From assembly GCA_028714075.1 (NCBI GenBank), contig JAQTMZ010000005.1, positions 124,001 to 188,000 on the forward strand: a stretch of DNA of 64,000 nt. Direction: 5' to 3'. Origin of the DNA: Gallionella sp. Its GTDB lineage: Bacteria; Pseudomonadota; Gammaproteobacteria; Burkholderiales; Gallionellaceae. The position numbers and the translations under genes were made by a program. Position 1 is the first letter of the stretch, and each line of letters opens with the position of its first letter. This document shows positions 21,424 through 30,089 of this stretch, piece by piece. Under the pieces are notes generated by a model. It ran no database searches and had not been told where the DNA came from. It worked only from the letters and a program-made list of their open reading frames with translations.

Positions 21424-23373
21424 TTAAGCAGCCTTCATCTGGCTGGCGAACAACGAAAGCGCTCCGCCTGCGCGGATCATCGGAATATCTTCCTTCCCTT
21501 GCGCAAGCTTGAGAGGCATATCGCCGACACCCTCGACCACCAGTTTGAGCTGGCCGCTTTCCAGGCCGGAAGTGTCGAGAGACACTTTGGCGCCCTGCTG
21601 GATGCGCTCCAGATCGGCCGGGTTTTCGAAGGTCAGTCCGAGAATGCCGAAATTGGCGAGGTTGGCCAGATGGATGCGTTCGAAGCCCTTGGCTATGATG
21701 GCGCGAATCCCCAGGATGCGCGGGCACAGCCCGGCGTGTTCGCGCGAGCTGCCCATGCCGTAGCCGTCACCGGCGACGATGAAGCCGTGACCGCCCGCAT
21801 CGCGCACTGCTGCCGCGCGTGCGCTGAAGGTCTTGTCCACCTGGACAAAGGTCGCCTGCTTCGCGTATTCGTCCGCATTGGAACGCAGCGACAGATACTT
21901 GCCGGCCGGCTGGATATGGTCGGTCGTGATCTCGTTGCCGAGCTTGAGCATGACTTCGCCCGCCAGCTTCGCGGGCAATGGATCCAGCGTCGGCAGCGGC
22001 GCGATATCGGGGCCGTAGCGCATCACCACCTTGGCGGCTTCCGCTGGCGGCAGCGGCTTGACATAGGCGTCCATATCCACGACCGGCGGAACCAGCTTGA
22101 TGACGAGATCCGGATTGTCAGCGAGCAAATCGCGCGGGTCGGTCAGCACACCCGTCACGGCGCTGGCGGCGGCAGTTACCGGGCTGACCAGATGCACGGC
22201 GGCGGTTTCGGTGCCGGAACGGCCTTCGAAGTTGCGGTTGGCGGTGGACAGCATCACGCCATTGCTGGGTGGCGAAAAGCCCTGGCCGATGCACGCGCTG
22301 CAGGCGTTTTCCATCACGCGCACACCGGCGGCGTAGAAGATTTCCAGATAGCCTGCCGCCGCCAGTTGGCGGGCAATAGCTTGTGAGCCGGGAGCGATCG
22401 CGGTATCGACCTTGACTTTCTTGCCGCGCAGCAGCTCGCCGACGCGTGCCAGGTTTTCGTAATTGGAGTTGGTGCAGCTGCCGATGAACACCGCGTCGAT
22501 CGGCATCCCGGCATGTTTGGACACCGGCTCCATGCCCTTCAGACGCGGATACAGCGCGATGGTCGGTTGCAGGTCGGACAGGTTGATCTCGACGGTGCGC
22601 GAATAAGATGCGCCCGCATCGGCGGCCAGCGGCTTGAAGTCGCCCGCACGCTTGCGGCCTTCGAGATAGGCCTTGGTGATGTCATCCGACGGGAAGATCG
22701 AGAAGGCGACGCCGGCCTCGGTGCCCATGTTGCAGATGGTGGCGCGGTCGGTGACATTCAGGCTCTTCAGGCCGGGGCCGGTGTATTCCAGGCAGATGTC
22801 CTTGTTGCCCTTGATGCCGATGACCTTGAGCACGTTCAGGATCACGTCCTTGGCCAGCACGCCCGGATGCAGCGCGCCGGTGAGGTTCACCTGCACTACG
22901 TTCGGCATCGAAATCTTGTAGGAAGTGCCCGCCATCGCGAAGCTCACGTCCGTGCCGCCCGCGCCCAGCGCCAGCATGCCCATGCCGCCGGCGTTGGTGG
23001 TGTGCGAGTCGGAACCGATCACCGATTTGCCGGGAGCCGCGAAGTCCTCGAGGAACACGCTGTGGCAGATGCCGAGGCCGCCGCGCGAGAACCAGCAGCC
23101 GTATTTCTTGCTGAAAGTCTCAAGGTAGCGATGGTCGTCGCCGTCGATGTAGCCGACTTGCAGGGTCTTGTGATCCACCACGATGACCGAGGTGGTCTTC
23201 ACGCGATCCACGCCCATCTTCTCGAACGCCAGCGCGGCGGCGGTGCCTGTGGCGTCCTGGTACAGGGTGTGGGTGAACTGGATTTCCAGCGGTTGTCCCG
23301 GTTCGGGGAGCTGCTTCAATCCCCCGGCCGCATTGGCCAGCAGGATTTTCTGTGCGACGTTGAATGCTGTCAT
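21424..23373 (-). CDS. Aconitate hydratase, short Aquifex-type
   Basis: A 649-aa aconitase with the three cluster cysteines C300 (FIGSCTNSN), C358 and C361 (NACSACIGQG), the GSDSHTTNAGG signature (120-130) and a C-terminal swivel domain with GYGMGSSREHAGL. It is shorter than AcnA (~890) and AcnB (~860) and resembles the compact aconitases of Aquificales and related autotrophs. It interconverts citrate and isocitrate. SD GAGGATCTC precedes the ATG. It lies 99 bp upstream of icd and 184 bp after the ATP-citrate lyase large gene, giving the citrate-isocitrate-2-oxoglutarate order. The [4Fe-4S] cluster is expected to be oxygen-labile. Confidence 0.9.
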   Translation of the reverse strand: MTAFNVAQKILLANAAGGLKQLPEPGQPLEIQFTHTLYQDATGTAAALAFEKMGVDRVKTTSVIVVDHKTLQVGYIDGDDHRYLETFSKKYGCWFSRGGLGICHSVFLEDFAAPGKSVIGSDSHTTNAGGMGMLALGAGGTDVSFAMAGTSYKISMPNVVQVNLTGALHPGVLAKDVILNVLKVIGIKGNKDICLEYTGPGLKSLNVTDRATICNMGTEAGVAFSIFPSDDITKAYLEGRKRAGDFKPLAADAGASYSRTVEINLSDLQPTIALYPRLKGMEPVSKHAGMPIDAVFIGSCTNSNYENLARVGELLRGKKVKVDTAIAPGSQAIARQLAAAGYLEIFYAAGVRVMENACSACIGQGFSPPSNGVMLSTANRNFEGRSGTETAAVHLVSPVTAAASAVTGVLTDPRDLLADNPDLVIKLVPPVVDMDAYVKPLPPAEAAKVVMRYGPDIAPLPTLDPLPAKLAGEVMLKLGNEITTDHIQPAGKYLSLRSNADEYAKQATFVQVDKTFSARAAAVRDAGGHGFIVAGDGYGMGSSREHAGLCPRILGIRAIIAKGFERIHLANLANFGILGLTFENPADLERIQQGAKVSLDTSGLESGQLKLVVEGVGDMPLKLAQGKEDIPMIRAGGALSLFASQMKAA

Positions 23374-23412
23374 GAGATCCTCGTTAAATTATTTAATAAA
23401 AATGCGAGTTAA

Positions 23413-23464
23413 GGGGCAAGCTCAAATTGATTTACAAATTACATCAACAATCCGAGCCTGCCCC
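23413..23464. repeat. Inverted repeat between aclA-like and acn
   Basis: Arms 23413-23423 (GGGGCAAGCTC) and 23454-23464 pair over 11 bp with one mismatch across a 30-nt AT-rich loop. It lies in the 184-bp gap after the citrate lyase gene. It could be a processing or partial termination site; there is no T-tract. Confidence 0.35.
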
Positions 23465-23557
23465 ATTTGCTATTAGCTATTCCATGAATCAACTCTATTA
23501 CCGTTCGTGCCTTTGGCTTAGCGGATCAGGTTTTCATGGGTTTCGCAAAAAATCCTG

Positions 23558-26260
23558 TCAAGAAACGTGGCTGCACTGCGAAGCCGGAGTGCGGGTATCC
23601 ATGTTGCGTCCGCGATTGATGTGGTCGTCGATCTCGCCCGCGCATCCGGCCATGCGGCCGAACAGGAAGGCGGTGAACGCCGCCATTTCCATCAGGTTTT
23701 CGCTGAACTGGCCATTGCGGTAGCGCGGCCACAACAGCTTCAGCAGTGCGGCGGCGATCACGGCGTCGATGTTCACGCAGAACACGTTGCTGGTCACGCC
23801 GTTGTCGTACAGCGACTGCACCAGCGTCTTGTAGAAGTCGTGGAACACGTTCTTCTCGCCGCGTTCGGCAAAGAACTCGGAGATGTAAGTCTCGCGCGGA
23901 TCCTTGTTGACCGGCAGGCCCTTAAATACCGGGTGGTTCACGCCGGGGATGTTGCGCACGCCGGTGCCCAGCGCCTTGCTTTGCTTCTTCTCCTTGTTGA
24001 AGGCGATGGCGAAGTCGGTGGTGATTTTCTTCAGGTCGATGTCTTTGCCGGCATTGCCCGCATCGGCCAGCGAAGTGTCCTTGAAATTCTCGATCAGGAA
24101 CTGGATACCTTCGTAGCCGTTGCCGCCGTGGGCGAAGCCGGTGTGGGTCAGGAAGCCGATCATGCCCTTGTTGATCTGCACGCGCTCCGGCGATTCCGGG
24201 CCGTCGGCCGATACCGCGCCCTTGCAGCCTTGCGACGAGATGGTGCCGACACCGTTGGAGATGATCAGCCCCAGAATGACTTGCAGCGGCAGCAGGCTGG
24301 CCGCTGTGGGACGCTCGCCCAACAGCGCGATGTAGGCCAGTTGCGTGACGGTCCAGGAATCGAGGATTTCCTGGTTGTCCACGCCGCAGAAGCTGCCGGC
24401 TGCGTGGTGTTTGGCTTCGGTGGAAGCGCCGATGATCATGCCGAACAGCTTGGTGTACCAAGGCAGGTTGCGCACGGTCAGCTTGGAGATGCGCTTGCGC
24501 ATCAGCGGCTCCCATGCCACGGTGGTGGTCAGTGCGGCCAGCACGGCATCTGCCTTGGGATGGCCTTTGAGCGAGCGCAGATACTTCACGAACACGGATT
24601 TCGCACCGCGCTTGTCGAAGGCCTTGAGCATGGCTTCGGCCTTGGCGTCGGCCTTGTCACTGACCAGAGTCGCGAGTTGCTCGGCGGTGGCTGCGGCCGG
24701 ATTGACCTTGGCTGCTTCATCGTCGCCCTTCAACAGGCCGGAGTGCGCGAAGATTTCCGTCAGGGAGTCGGCGGCAGCGCGCGCGGCATCCGCACGCTTA
24801 GGCCCGAGCAAGGCGACGGCTGCGCTGATCGCGGTGTTGGGCGCATTGCCCGCTTCGCGCGCGGCTTCGGCAGCGGCCAGCATGGGATCATTGTGCAGGT
24901 TGACGTGCGCGGCCACCGCGAGGTTGTACAGCGCGTTGTCGTTCGCGTCGTTGAGCTCGCGCACCAGCGCCAGGCACAGGTTGGATTCCAGCGGCTGCTT
25001 GGAACAGTCGAGGATCGAGATGTTGTTGACCTTGGTGACTTGCGTCTTCGGATCCATCACCGAGCTGCCCGAGCAATCCTTCATCGACTGGCGCGGGAAA
25101 ATCGCGCCGACGTTCTTCAGCAGTTCGGCGATCTGCAAATCGTACGGCGCCATGGCCTTGACCACCGGGATGTCGAGCGCAGCGGGCAGCTTCAGGCCCT
25201 GATTGTCGCCGAACCACGGCTTTAGTTCCAAGTTGCCTTCCGGCGGAAAGTCTTTCTCTACGCCGTTCAGTTTCATCACCGCAGTCAGCGCCTGCGGAAT
25301 GTGGGCGATGTTGGTGACCACCGCACCTTTTTTCGAGCATACCGGATTTTCAGGCGTAAACAGGTCGCTTACGCCGAACTTGTCCATGAACCATTTTTCC
25401 TTGGCGCGTGCGTCATCGCCTGATCCGGCGATGGCGCCGGCGTGGCCCACGGCGCGTGTCAGAGTGGCTTTCCAGCGGCCCACCACGCAGGCGACCACCG
25501 GCTTGTCAAACACAACGTCGTGTTCGTAGTAACCGCCCGGCTCGGAGTACATTACCGCCGCCTTGGTGCGTGCGTCGTTGGACATGGCGTAGGCGAATTC
25601 AGGCGCCGCGTAATTGATGTAGATATCCTTGCCGCTGGAGATCAGCGTCGTGGTGCCCCAGCCGCCGATGGACAGGTAGTTGGCGATGGTGGTGGTGAAG
25701 TTGCCGGAGTTGGAGAAGATGGCGATCGAGCCTTTGCGCAGGGTCTCGCCAGGGTTGTCGCCGCCCAGCGCCCCACCGATGCGTACCTGATTCCAGGAGT
25801 CGGCTACGCCCAGGCAGTTGCCGCCGAAAATGTCCACGCCGCGCTGCTGGCCGAGCGCGCGGATTTCGCGCGAATCATGCACCGAAATTTTTTCGGTGAT
25901 GATGACGACTTTTTCGACATCGGGATTGATGCGAATCAGTTCGGCGACGCCGTCGCGCACGGCGGAAGGCGGCAGGTAGACCACGCCGACGTTGAACTTG
26001 TGACCGGCTTCCATGCCTTCGCGCACGTTGTTGTACACGGGAATGTTGCCTGCGGGTGTCTCGACGACTTGCCCACGGCGACCGGGGGAAGTACCGAACA
26101 CGATGTTGCCACCGGAATAGGCGTGGCTGACCGGAGTCACGGTACGGGATTCGTTGCCGGTGATGTTCAGCACGCAGATGCGATCCTCGCGGGTCGCGAT
26201 ATCGGCCAGCGAGCGGATGCCGACGTAGTATTTAAAGTCTTGGATACCAGGCTTTCTCAT
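23558..26260 (-). CDS. aclA: ATP-citrate lyase large subunit (CoA-ligase plus citrate-synthase-like domains), unusually long
   Basis: This 900-aa protein joins two enzymes. The N-terminal ~320 residues are a succinyl-CoA synthetase alpha-like CoA ligase with the phosphohistidine H273 in VGHAGAIAG. The C-terminal ~270 residues are citrate-synthase-like with three candidate catalytic residues: H711 (FAHGGNG), H776 (GVNHPVF) and D832 (NIDAV). Between them lies a ~300-residue Ala-rich, mostly helical region. Classical bacterial AclA is about 600 aa, so this subunit is much larger and may belong to the divergent ATP-citrate lyase group reported from Magnetococcus- or Leptospirillum-like autotrophs (from memory, not checked). 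With AclB it would cleave citrate to acetyl-CoA and oxaloacetate using ATP. SD AAAGGGA supports the start. Alternative: separate citryl-CoA synthetase and lyase activities in one chain. Confidence 0.82.
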   Translation of the reverse strand: MRKPGIQDFKYYVGIRSLADIATREDRICVLNITGNESRTVTPVSHAYSGGNIVFGTSPGRRGQVVETPAGNIPVYNNVREGMEAGHKFNVGVVYLPPSAVRDGVAELIRINPDVEKVVIITEKISVHDSREIRALGQQRGVDIFGGNCLGVADSWNQVRIGGALGGDNPGETLRKGSIAIFSNSGNFTTTIANYLSIGGWGTTTLISSGKDIYINYAAPEFAYAMSNDARTKAAVMYSEPGGYYEHDVVFDKPVVACVVGRWKATLTRAVGHAGAIAGSGDDARAKEKWFMDKFGVSDLFTPENPVCSKKGAVVTNIAHIPQALTAVMKLNGVEKDFPPEGNLELKPWFGDNQGLKLPAALDIPVVKAMAPYDLQIAELLKNVGAIFPRQSMKDCSGSSVMDPKTQVTKVNNISILDCSKQPLESNLCLALVRELNDANDNALYNLAVAAHVNLHNDPMLAAAEAAREAGNAPNTAISAAVALLGPKRADAARAAADSLTEIFAHSGLLKGDDEAAKVNPAAATAEQLATLVSDKADAKAEAMLKAFDKRGAKSVFVKYLRSLKGHPKADAVLAALTTTVAWEPLMRKRISKLTVRNLPWYTKLFGMIIGASTEAKHHAAGSFCGVDNQEILDSWTVTQLAYIALLGERPTAASLLPLQVILGLIISNGVGTISSQGCKGAVSADGPESPERVQINKGMIGFLTHTGFAHGGNGYEGIQFLIENFKDTSLADAGNAGKDIDLKKITTDFAIAFNKEKKQSKALGTGVRNIPGVNHPVFKGLPVNKDPRETYISEFFAERGEKNVFHDFYKTLVQSLYDNGVTSNVFCVNIDAVIAAALLKLLWPRYRNGQFSENLMEMAAFTAFLFGRMAGCAGEIDDHINRGRNMDTRTPASQCSHVS

Positions 26261-26290
26261 TGCTTTCCCTTTGCTAATTTTTCAATTTCG

Positions 26291-26370
26291 TAGGGTGGGC
26301 ACGTTTTTGTGCCCACGCGGTAAACATTGATTGCGGAGTAACGCGCGGACACAAAAACGTGCCCACCCTA
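26291..26370. repeat. Inverted repeat (GTGGGCAC family) between aclB and aclA
   Basis: Two 29-bp arms (26291-26319 and 26342-26370) pair with two mismatches around a 22-nt loop. Each arm also holds its own small hairpin (GTGGGCAC...GTGCCCAC). This fills most of the 113-bp aclB-aclA gap. A related element is at 53759-53810. Confidence 0.7.
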
Positions 26371-26373
26371 ACA

Positions 26374-27654
26374 TCACGCGTCGGCTGGCAAACCCAGCAG
26401 CTTCGCCACTTCGGCGCGGCCGCCGCTCTTCATCCAGCGATCCGCTTCCTGCGCGTAGTTCACCACATCGGTCATCGCGGAATCGAAGCCGAATATCTTG
26501 TAAGGAATGCGCAACGAGTCGAGCACATCCTTGAACGCGCCCATGCCGCGTATCACCTGCGGGCCGCCGCGACCGATCACCACATACAGCGGGGTGGCGC
26601 CGCGCTCGCTGAAATAATCGCGTAGCGCATCCGCCATCGCGCGGAACGTGACGAAGATGTCGGTGTTGTTGGCCTTGCCGCCGATGATGAACAGCACATT
26701 GGTCTGCTTGAGGTAATATTTAAGAGAAATGCGCATCACGTCGTACATCTTCTCGTAGGGCGGATTGCCGCCGAAGTCGGAGGAGATGATGGCGTCGTTG
26801 CCCAGCACTTCGGTGACCAGCGAGTTTGCGCCGCCGCCGAAGGTAGGCGCGAGGATGGTGCCCTTCTCGTTGATCACGTAAACGTCGCTCTGCCCCTGGT
26901 AGGTGCGCAGTTCGTTGATCTCCTGCTCGAAGTCATTGGCTTCGGTGACGAACAGGTCGTCGGGCAGGGTCAGGCGGTTCACACGCGGATCGTCACGGTC
27001 GAAACCGCATTTGAAGTCACAGGCCACCGGAACCAGCGAGCCGGACTTGCTCGGCATCATACGGATCGGGTTAAGTTCCAGCGTGGACATGCCGTAGTGG
27101 TGATACAGATCCCACAGCTTGGGCAGATGCTGCACCAGCGGGGAGATGATTTCCTTGGGAGCGCCGAGGTCGGTCAGCGCATTGGACACGATGAAGGACT
27201 TGAGGCCGGTCAGCGGGTCGAACGGCACTTCGATGATCTGGGTCTTGTCCAGTTCTTCGATGTCCATGCCGCCGTGATGCGTCAGCGTCATGACCGGCGC
27301 ACGGTAGCGGGTAGAGTCGGTGATCGAGAAGTAAATTTCATGCTGGGCCGGTACCGCACCCTCGAAGGTGACGCCGCGCGATTTGTAGACAACATTGCCG
27401 ACCTTGTATTCGGCAAAATACAGGCGCTCTTTCTCGGCCAGTGCCGATTTTAGATCGGTAGCACGCCCGATAAGGCCGGACTTGCCCTTCTTGCCGATGC
27501 CGCCCCTGAAGATGGGTTTGACGAAGACCGAGCCGCAACGCTCGATCATGCTGTGAATCTCGTGTTCGCTGGCTTCCGGCCCGAGCACTTCGGAGGCCGG
27601 AAAATCGACGATCTTGAGCAGCCCTGCTCCATGGAGCATTCCACTGATATTCAT
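26374..27654 (-). CDS. aclB: ATP-citrate lyase beta (ATP-grasp) subunit
   Basis: This 426-aa protein is a succinyl-CoA synthetase beta-like ATP-grasp subunit. VFVKPIFRGGIGKKGKSG (about residues 44-61) is the nucleotide loop. LELNPIRM and the DFKCGFD segment resemble the metal-binding strand of the family, and a flavodoxin-like CoA-ligase C-terminal domain carries FGGGANSL and VIGRGGPQV. It matches AclB-type lengths (~400). It is first in the carbon-fixation operon, with a promoter ~300 nt upstream and SD AAGAGG. With the following large subunit it forms the citrate-cleaving enzyme, the marker of the reductive TCA cycle. Ordinary succinyl-CoA synthetase is less likely because the partner gene carries the citrate-synthase domain. 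Confidence 0.85.
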   Translation of the reverse strand: MNISGMLHGAGLLKIVDFPASEVLGPEASEHEIHSMIERCGSVFVKPIFRGGIGKKGKSGLIGRATDLKSALAEKERLYFAEYKVGNVVYKSRGVTFEGAVPAQHEIYFSITDSTRYRAPVMTLTHHGGMDIEELDKTQIIEVPFDPLTGLKSFIVSNALTDLGAPKEIISPLVQHLPKLWDLYHHYGMSTLELNPIRMMPSKSGSLVPVACDFKCGFDRDDPRVNRLTLPDDLFVTEANDFEQEINELRTYQGQSDVYVINEKGTILAPTFGGGANSLVTEVLGNDAIISSDFGGNPPYEKMYDVMRISLKYYLKQTNVLFIIGGKANNTDIFVTFRAMADALRDYFSERGATPLYVVIGRGGPQVIRGMGAFKDVLDSLRIPYKIFGFDSAMTDVVNYAQEADRWMKSGGRAEVAKLLGLPADA

Positions 27655-28278
27655 AACTTCATTACCTCTTAATTATCAAATTCTGTGTAGTTAGTCGTTT
27701 CAGGGCTTGCCCATGATTCGGATGGTGATCAGGCTCTGCTCCGCCACGCTGGGTTTCGCGCCAACCTTTGAAGTTGACAAATTCCTCGTTAAATTCCTGT
27801 TTTCGCGACCGCCGTAATGAACACCTTTATCTTGCTCCCGCATCAGAACCCCCAGCCGCACTGCGACCAGGGCCAACATCTTGAGCTAGGGGAGGATGTC
27901 TTGAGTGAAGTGAGCCAGTCGGCTCCGACACTTCGATGTTTCTATGTGCGGCGGATTATAAAGAAGTTTGTGAAAGATTGACAAGAGGGGAGCAAAATAA
28001 AAATGCTGGGAATTCAGCGCTCGCTCAAGCGCTTCATTCAATTGTCCTGCAAAGTGCATTATCTGTCTTCAATCGGTGGTTAGATTGTTGTTAAAATGTT
28101 CTTTCGGTTTTGTGTGTCATGTCGTTCAGAATGGCTGGGGCTTGGAGAGGGGAAACGCGGAAAGCTTAACAGTTCTAATTGCCCCCGTTATCAGTCATTC
28201 GCCAATATCCGCAATGTGCAGACACTCGCGGGCATTGCAAATTTCTAATAATAATGTGGTTATTTGATTCGCCGTGCT
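27655..28278. other. 624-bp intergenic region upstream of the acl operon
   Basis: No convincing gene. It carries the minus-strand promoter at 27955-27984 and therefore a leader of about 290 nt before aclB. I see no classical riboswitch fold that I can name. The distal part (28000-28278) is AT-rich and lies behind the stop of the receiver-PAS gene. Confidence 0.5.
27955..27984 (-). promoter_or_regulatory. Predicted sigma70 promoter of the acl/reductive TCA operon
   Basis: On the minus strand TTGTCA (27979-27984) is followed by an 18-bp spacer and a perfect TATAAT (27955-27960). Transcription would begin near 27948, leaving about 290 nt of untranslated leader before aclB. Confidence 0.65.
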
Positions 28279-29658
28279 TCAAAGTGGCATGGCTTGTCCG
28301 GCATGCTTGCTGCCGCTGATGTCGAACATCATGGAGCGGCTCATCACGAAGCGACCGGTGGCATCCTTGACTGCGGTAGCATTCAACAGCACGGATAGGC
28401 TCGTACCGTCTTCGCGCGCAATTTCGAGCTGGAGGTCACGCAGCTGGCCGCCATCCTTGAATTGTTGGTAGCTTTCAATGAAGGTCTTGCCGCTCGCGGG
28501 CGTGAGCAGATCGGCGAATCGCATTTTGCCCACGACTTCTTCGCGTGTGCGATCAAGCCACTTGAGTCCGGTGTCGTTGATCTGGATGAACACACCATCC
28601 GGATCGAGCAAATAGTAACTGCAAGGGGCGTTGTGGTAGAGGTCTGCGAGCTGTTCTGCGTATTTCTTGAGTGCTATCCCGGCCTGTGTGCATGCGTCAA
28701 GCTTGTTGGCAAGATTGGTATTGGCCGACTCGAGTATCGCGGCTTGTTTCTCGAACTGCATTGTGCGATTGGCCACCAGTTCTTCGAGCCGTTGGCGATG
28801 CACATGCAGCTCTTCTTCGATATCCTTGTCCTGGGTAATATCGACCAGAACACCCTGCATGAACAGCGGCTCGCCCGATGCGTGGCGCACCAGACTCGCC
28901 TCGTTCAAGAACCAGCGCACCTTGCCGGCACGGGTGAACAGCCGGTATTCGCAGCGTAGCGGCTCGCCGCTCTCATAGCCGCGCGCGATCTCCGCGCGTA
29001 CGCGCGCCCGGTCTTCCGGGTGAACCTGCTTGAGCAACCCTTCCGGGTCGGCCAGCCATTCCTCGGGTGGAAAACCGAGCTGCTGGATCTGCGGGCTGAT
29101 ATATAGCAGCTTGCCTGGCTCATCCAGAGCCGTGGTATAGGTGATTGCAGGAATCTGCTCCACCAGGAAACGATATTTTGCTTCCGCCTGGACCAGATTT
29201 TCTTCTACCTGTTTTTTTTCCAGCAGCGTCCGCCGCTCGCGCAGCACGCGCTGAATGACCGCGGGCAGCAGTTCCAGATATTGGCGGTTCGCATCCTTGA
29301 CCAGATAATCCTGCGCACCGCGTTTCATGGCCTCGACCGCAACCGATGCGTTGTCGGCGCCGGTCAGCATCATGACCGGCACCGGGATTTCGCCCAGATC
29401 GTTTCTCAGCTCGGCCAGAAACTCCAGCCCATTCAGGTCCGGCAAGTGGTAGTCGAGCAGCACGCAGTCCGGCTTTTGCGCATGGGCAAGCCGCAGCCCC
29501 TCGCGGCCGGTTTCGGCTTCGGACAGCACGAATTCATAGTCCTGGTTCTGCGCCAGCGCGCGGCGGCAGGCCATGCGATCCACCAGGTCGTCCTCGACGA
29601 CGAGTACGCGTATCTGTGGTTTCGCCGTTGGGGGTCTGGCCGTCGAGGGTTTGCTCAT
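28279..29658 (-). CDS. Receiver-PAS-PAS protein without catalytic output
   Basis: A 459-aa product with the start taken at 29658 (MSKPST), because that ATG overlaps the upstream receiver stop by four bases; a start eight codons earlier is also open. It has an N-terminal receiver (acidic VVEDD, phosphoacceptor in VLLDYHLPDLNG, Lys in LVKDA), PAS/PAC (about 165-290), a coiled-coil and a second PAS (about 345-450). No kinase, GGDEF, EAL or DNA-binding domain follows, so it may act through protein contacts or as a sensor-scaffold. It is the third gene of a kinase-receiver-receiver/PAS operon just upstream of the acl promoter region. Confidence 0.85.
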   Translation of the reverse strand: MSKPSTARPPTAKPQIRVLVVEDDLVDRMACRRALAQNQDYEFVLSEAETGREGLRLAHAQKPDCVLLDYHLPDLNGLEFLAELRNDLGEIPVPVMMLTGADNASVAVEAMKRGAQDYLVKDANRQYLELLPAVIQRVLRERRTLLEKKQVEENLVQAEAKYRFLVEQIPAITYTTALDEPGKLLYISPQIQQLGFPPEEWLADPEGLLKQVHPEDRARVRAEIARGYESGEPLRCEYRLFTRAGKVRWFLNEASLVRHASGEPLFMQGVLVDITQDKDIEEELHVHRQRLEELVANRTMQFEKQAAILESANTNLANKLDACTQAGIALKKYAEQLADLYHNAPCSYYLLDPDGVFIQINDTGLKWLDRTREEVVGKMRFADLLTPASGKTFIESYQQFKDGGQLRDLQLEIAREDGTSLSVLLNATAVKDATGRFVMSRSMMFDISGSKHAGQAMPL

Positions 29659-30071
29659 TGCGGCAACTCGCTGATGGTCCAATAGGCATCGATGGTGCGC
29701 ATGACCTCGACGAACTGTTGGTAATCCACCGGCTTGGCCATATAGCCGGCCACCCCCAGGTCGAAGCTGTTTACTTTGTCCTGCTGCTCTTCGGACGTGG
29801 TCAGTACCACCACCGGGATGCGCCTAAGCCGGGCATCTTGCTTCACCACCTGCAAAAACTCGATGCCGTTCATGATCGGCATGTTGAGGTCGAGCAGGAT
29901 TATGCAAGGCTTCACACTTTTGGAGTCACGCAGATATTTCAGGGCTTCCTCGCCATTTTCCCGATTCACCACCGGGTTGGTGACGTGGATCTCCTTCAGG
30001 GCGCGCTTGACCGTCATGACGTCCACTTGATCGTCTTCTACCAGGAGGATAGGCGTGTTGGTGATTTTCAT
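29655..30071 (-). CDS. Single-domain response regulator
   Basis: A 138-aa receiver (LLVEDDQVD acidic pocket, phosphoacceptor in IILLDLNMP, VLTTS and MAKPVDY motifs) with no output domain. It lies 18 bp after the CHASE3 kinase and overlaps the receiver-PAS gene by four bases. It is the probable phosphate acceptor of that kinase. Its size and motifs match the other Rcp1-like receivers of the window. Confidence 0.87.
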   Translation of the reverse strand: MKITNTPILLVEDDQVDVMTVKRALKEIHVTNPVVNRENGEEALKYLRDSKSVKPCIILLDLNMPIMNGIEFLQVVKQDARLRRIPVVVLTTSEEQQDKVNSFDLGVAGYMAKPVDYQQFVEVMRTIDAYWTISELPQ

Positions 30072-30089
30072 GCTTTATATTCCTTGTGG

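Noticed and set aside
23567-25225. Long open frame (552 codons) antisense to aclA
   Set aside because: It mirrors a GC-rich gene with clear domains; its own translation has no recognisable motif and is rich in His/Gly/Arg shadow composition.
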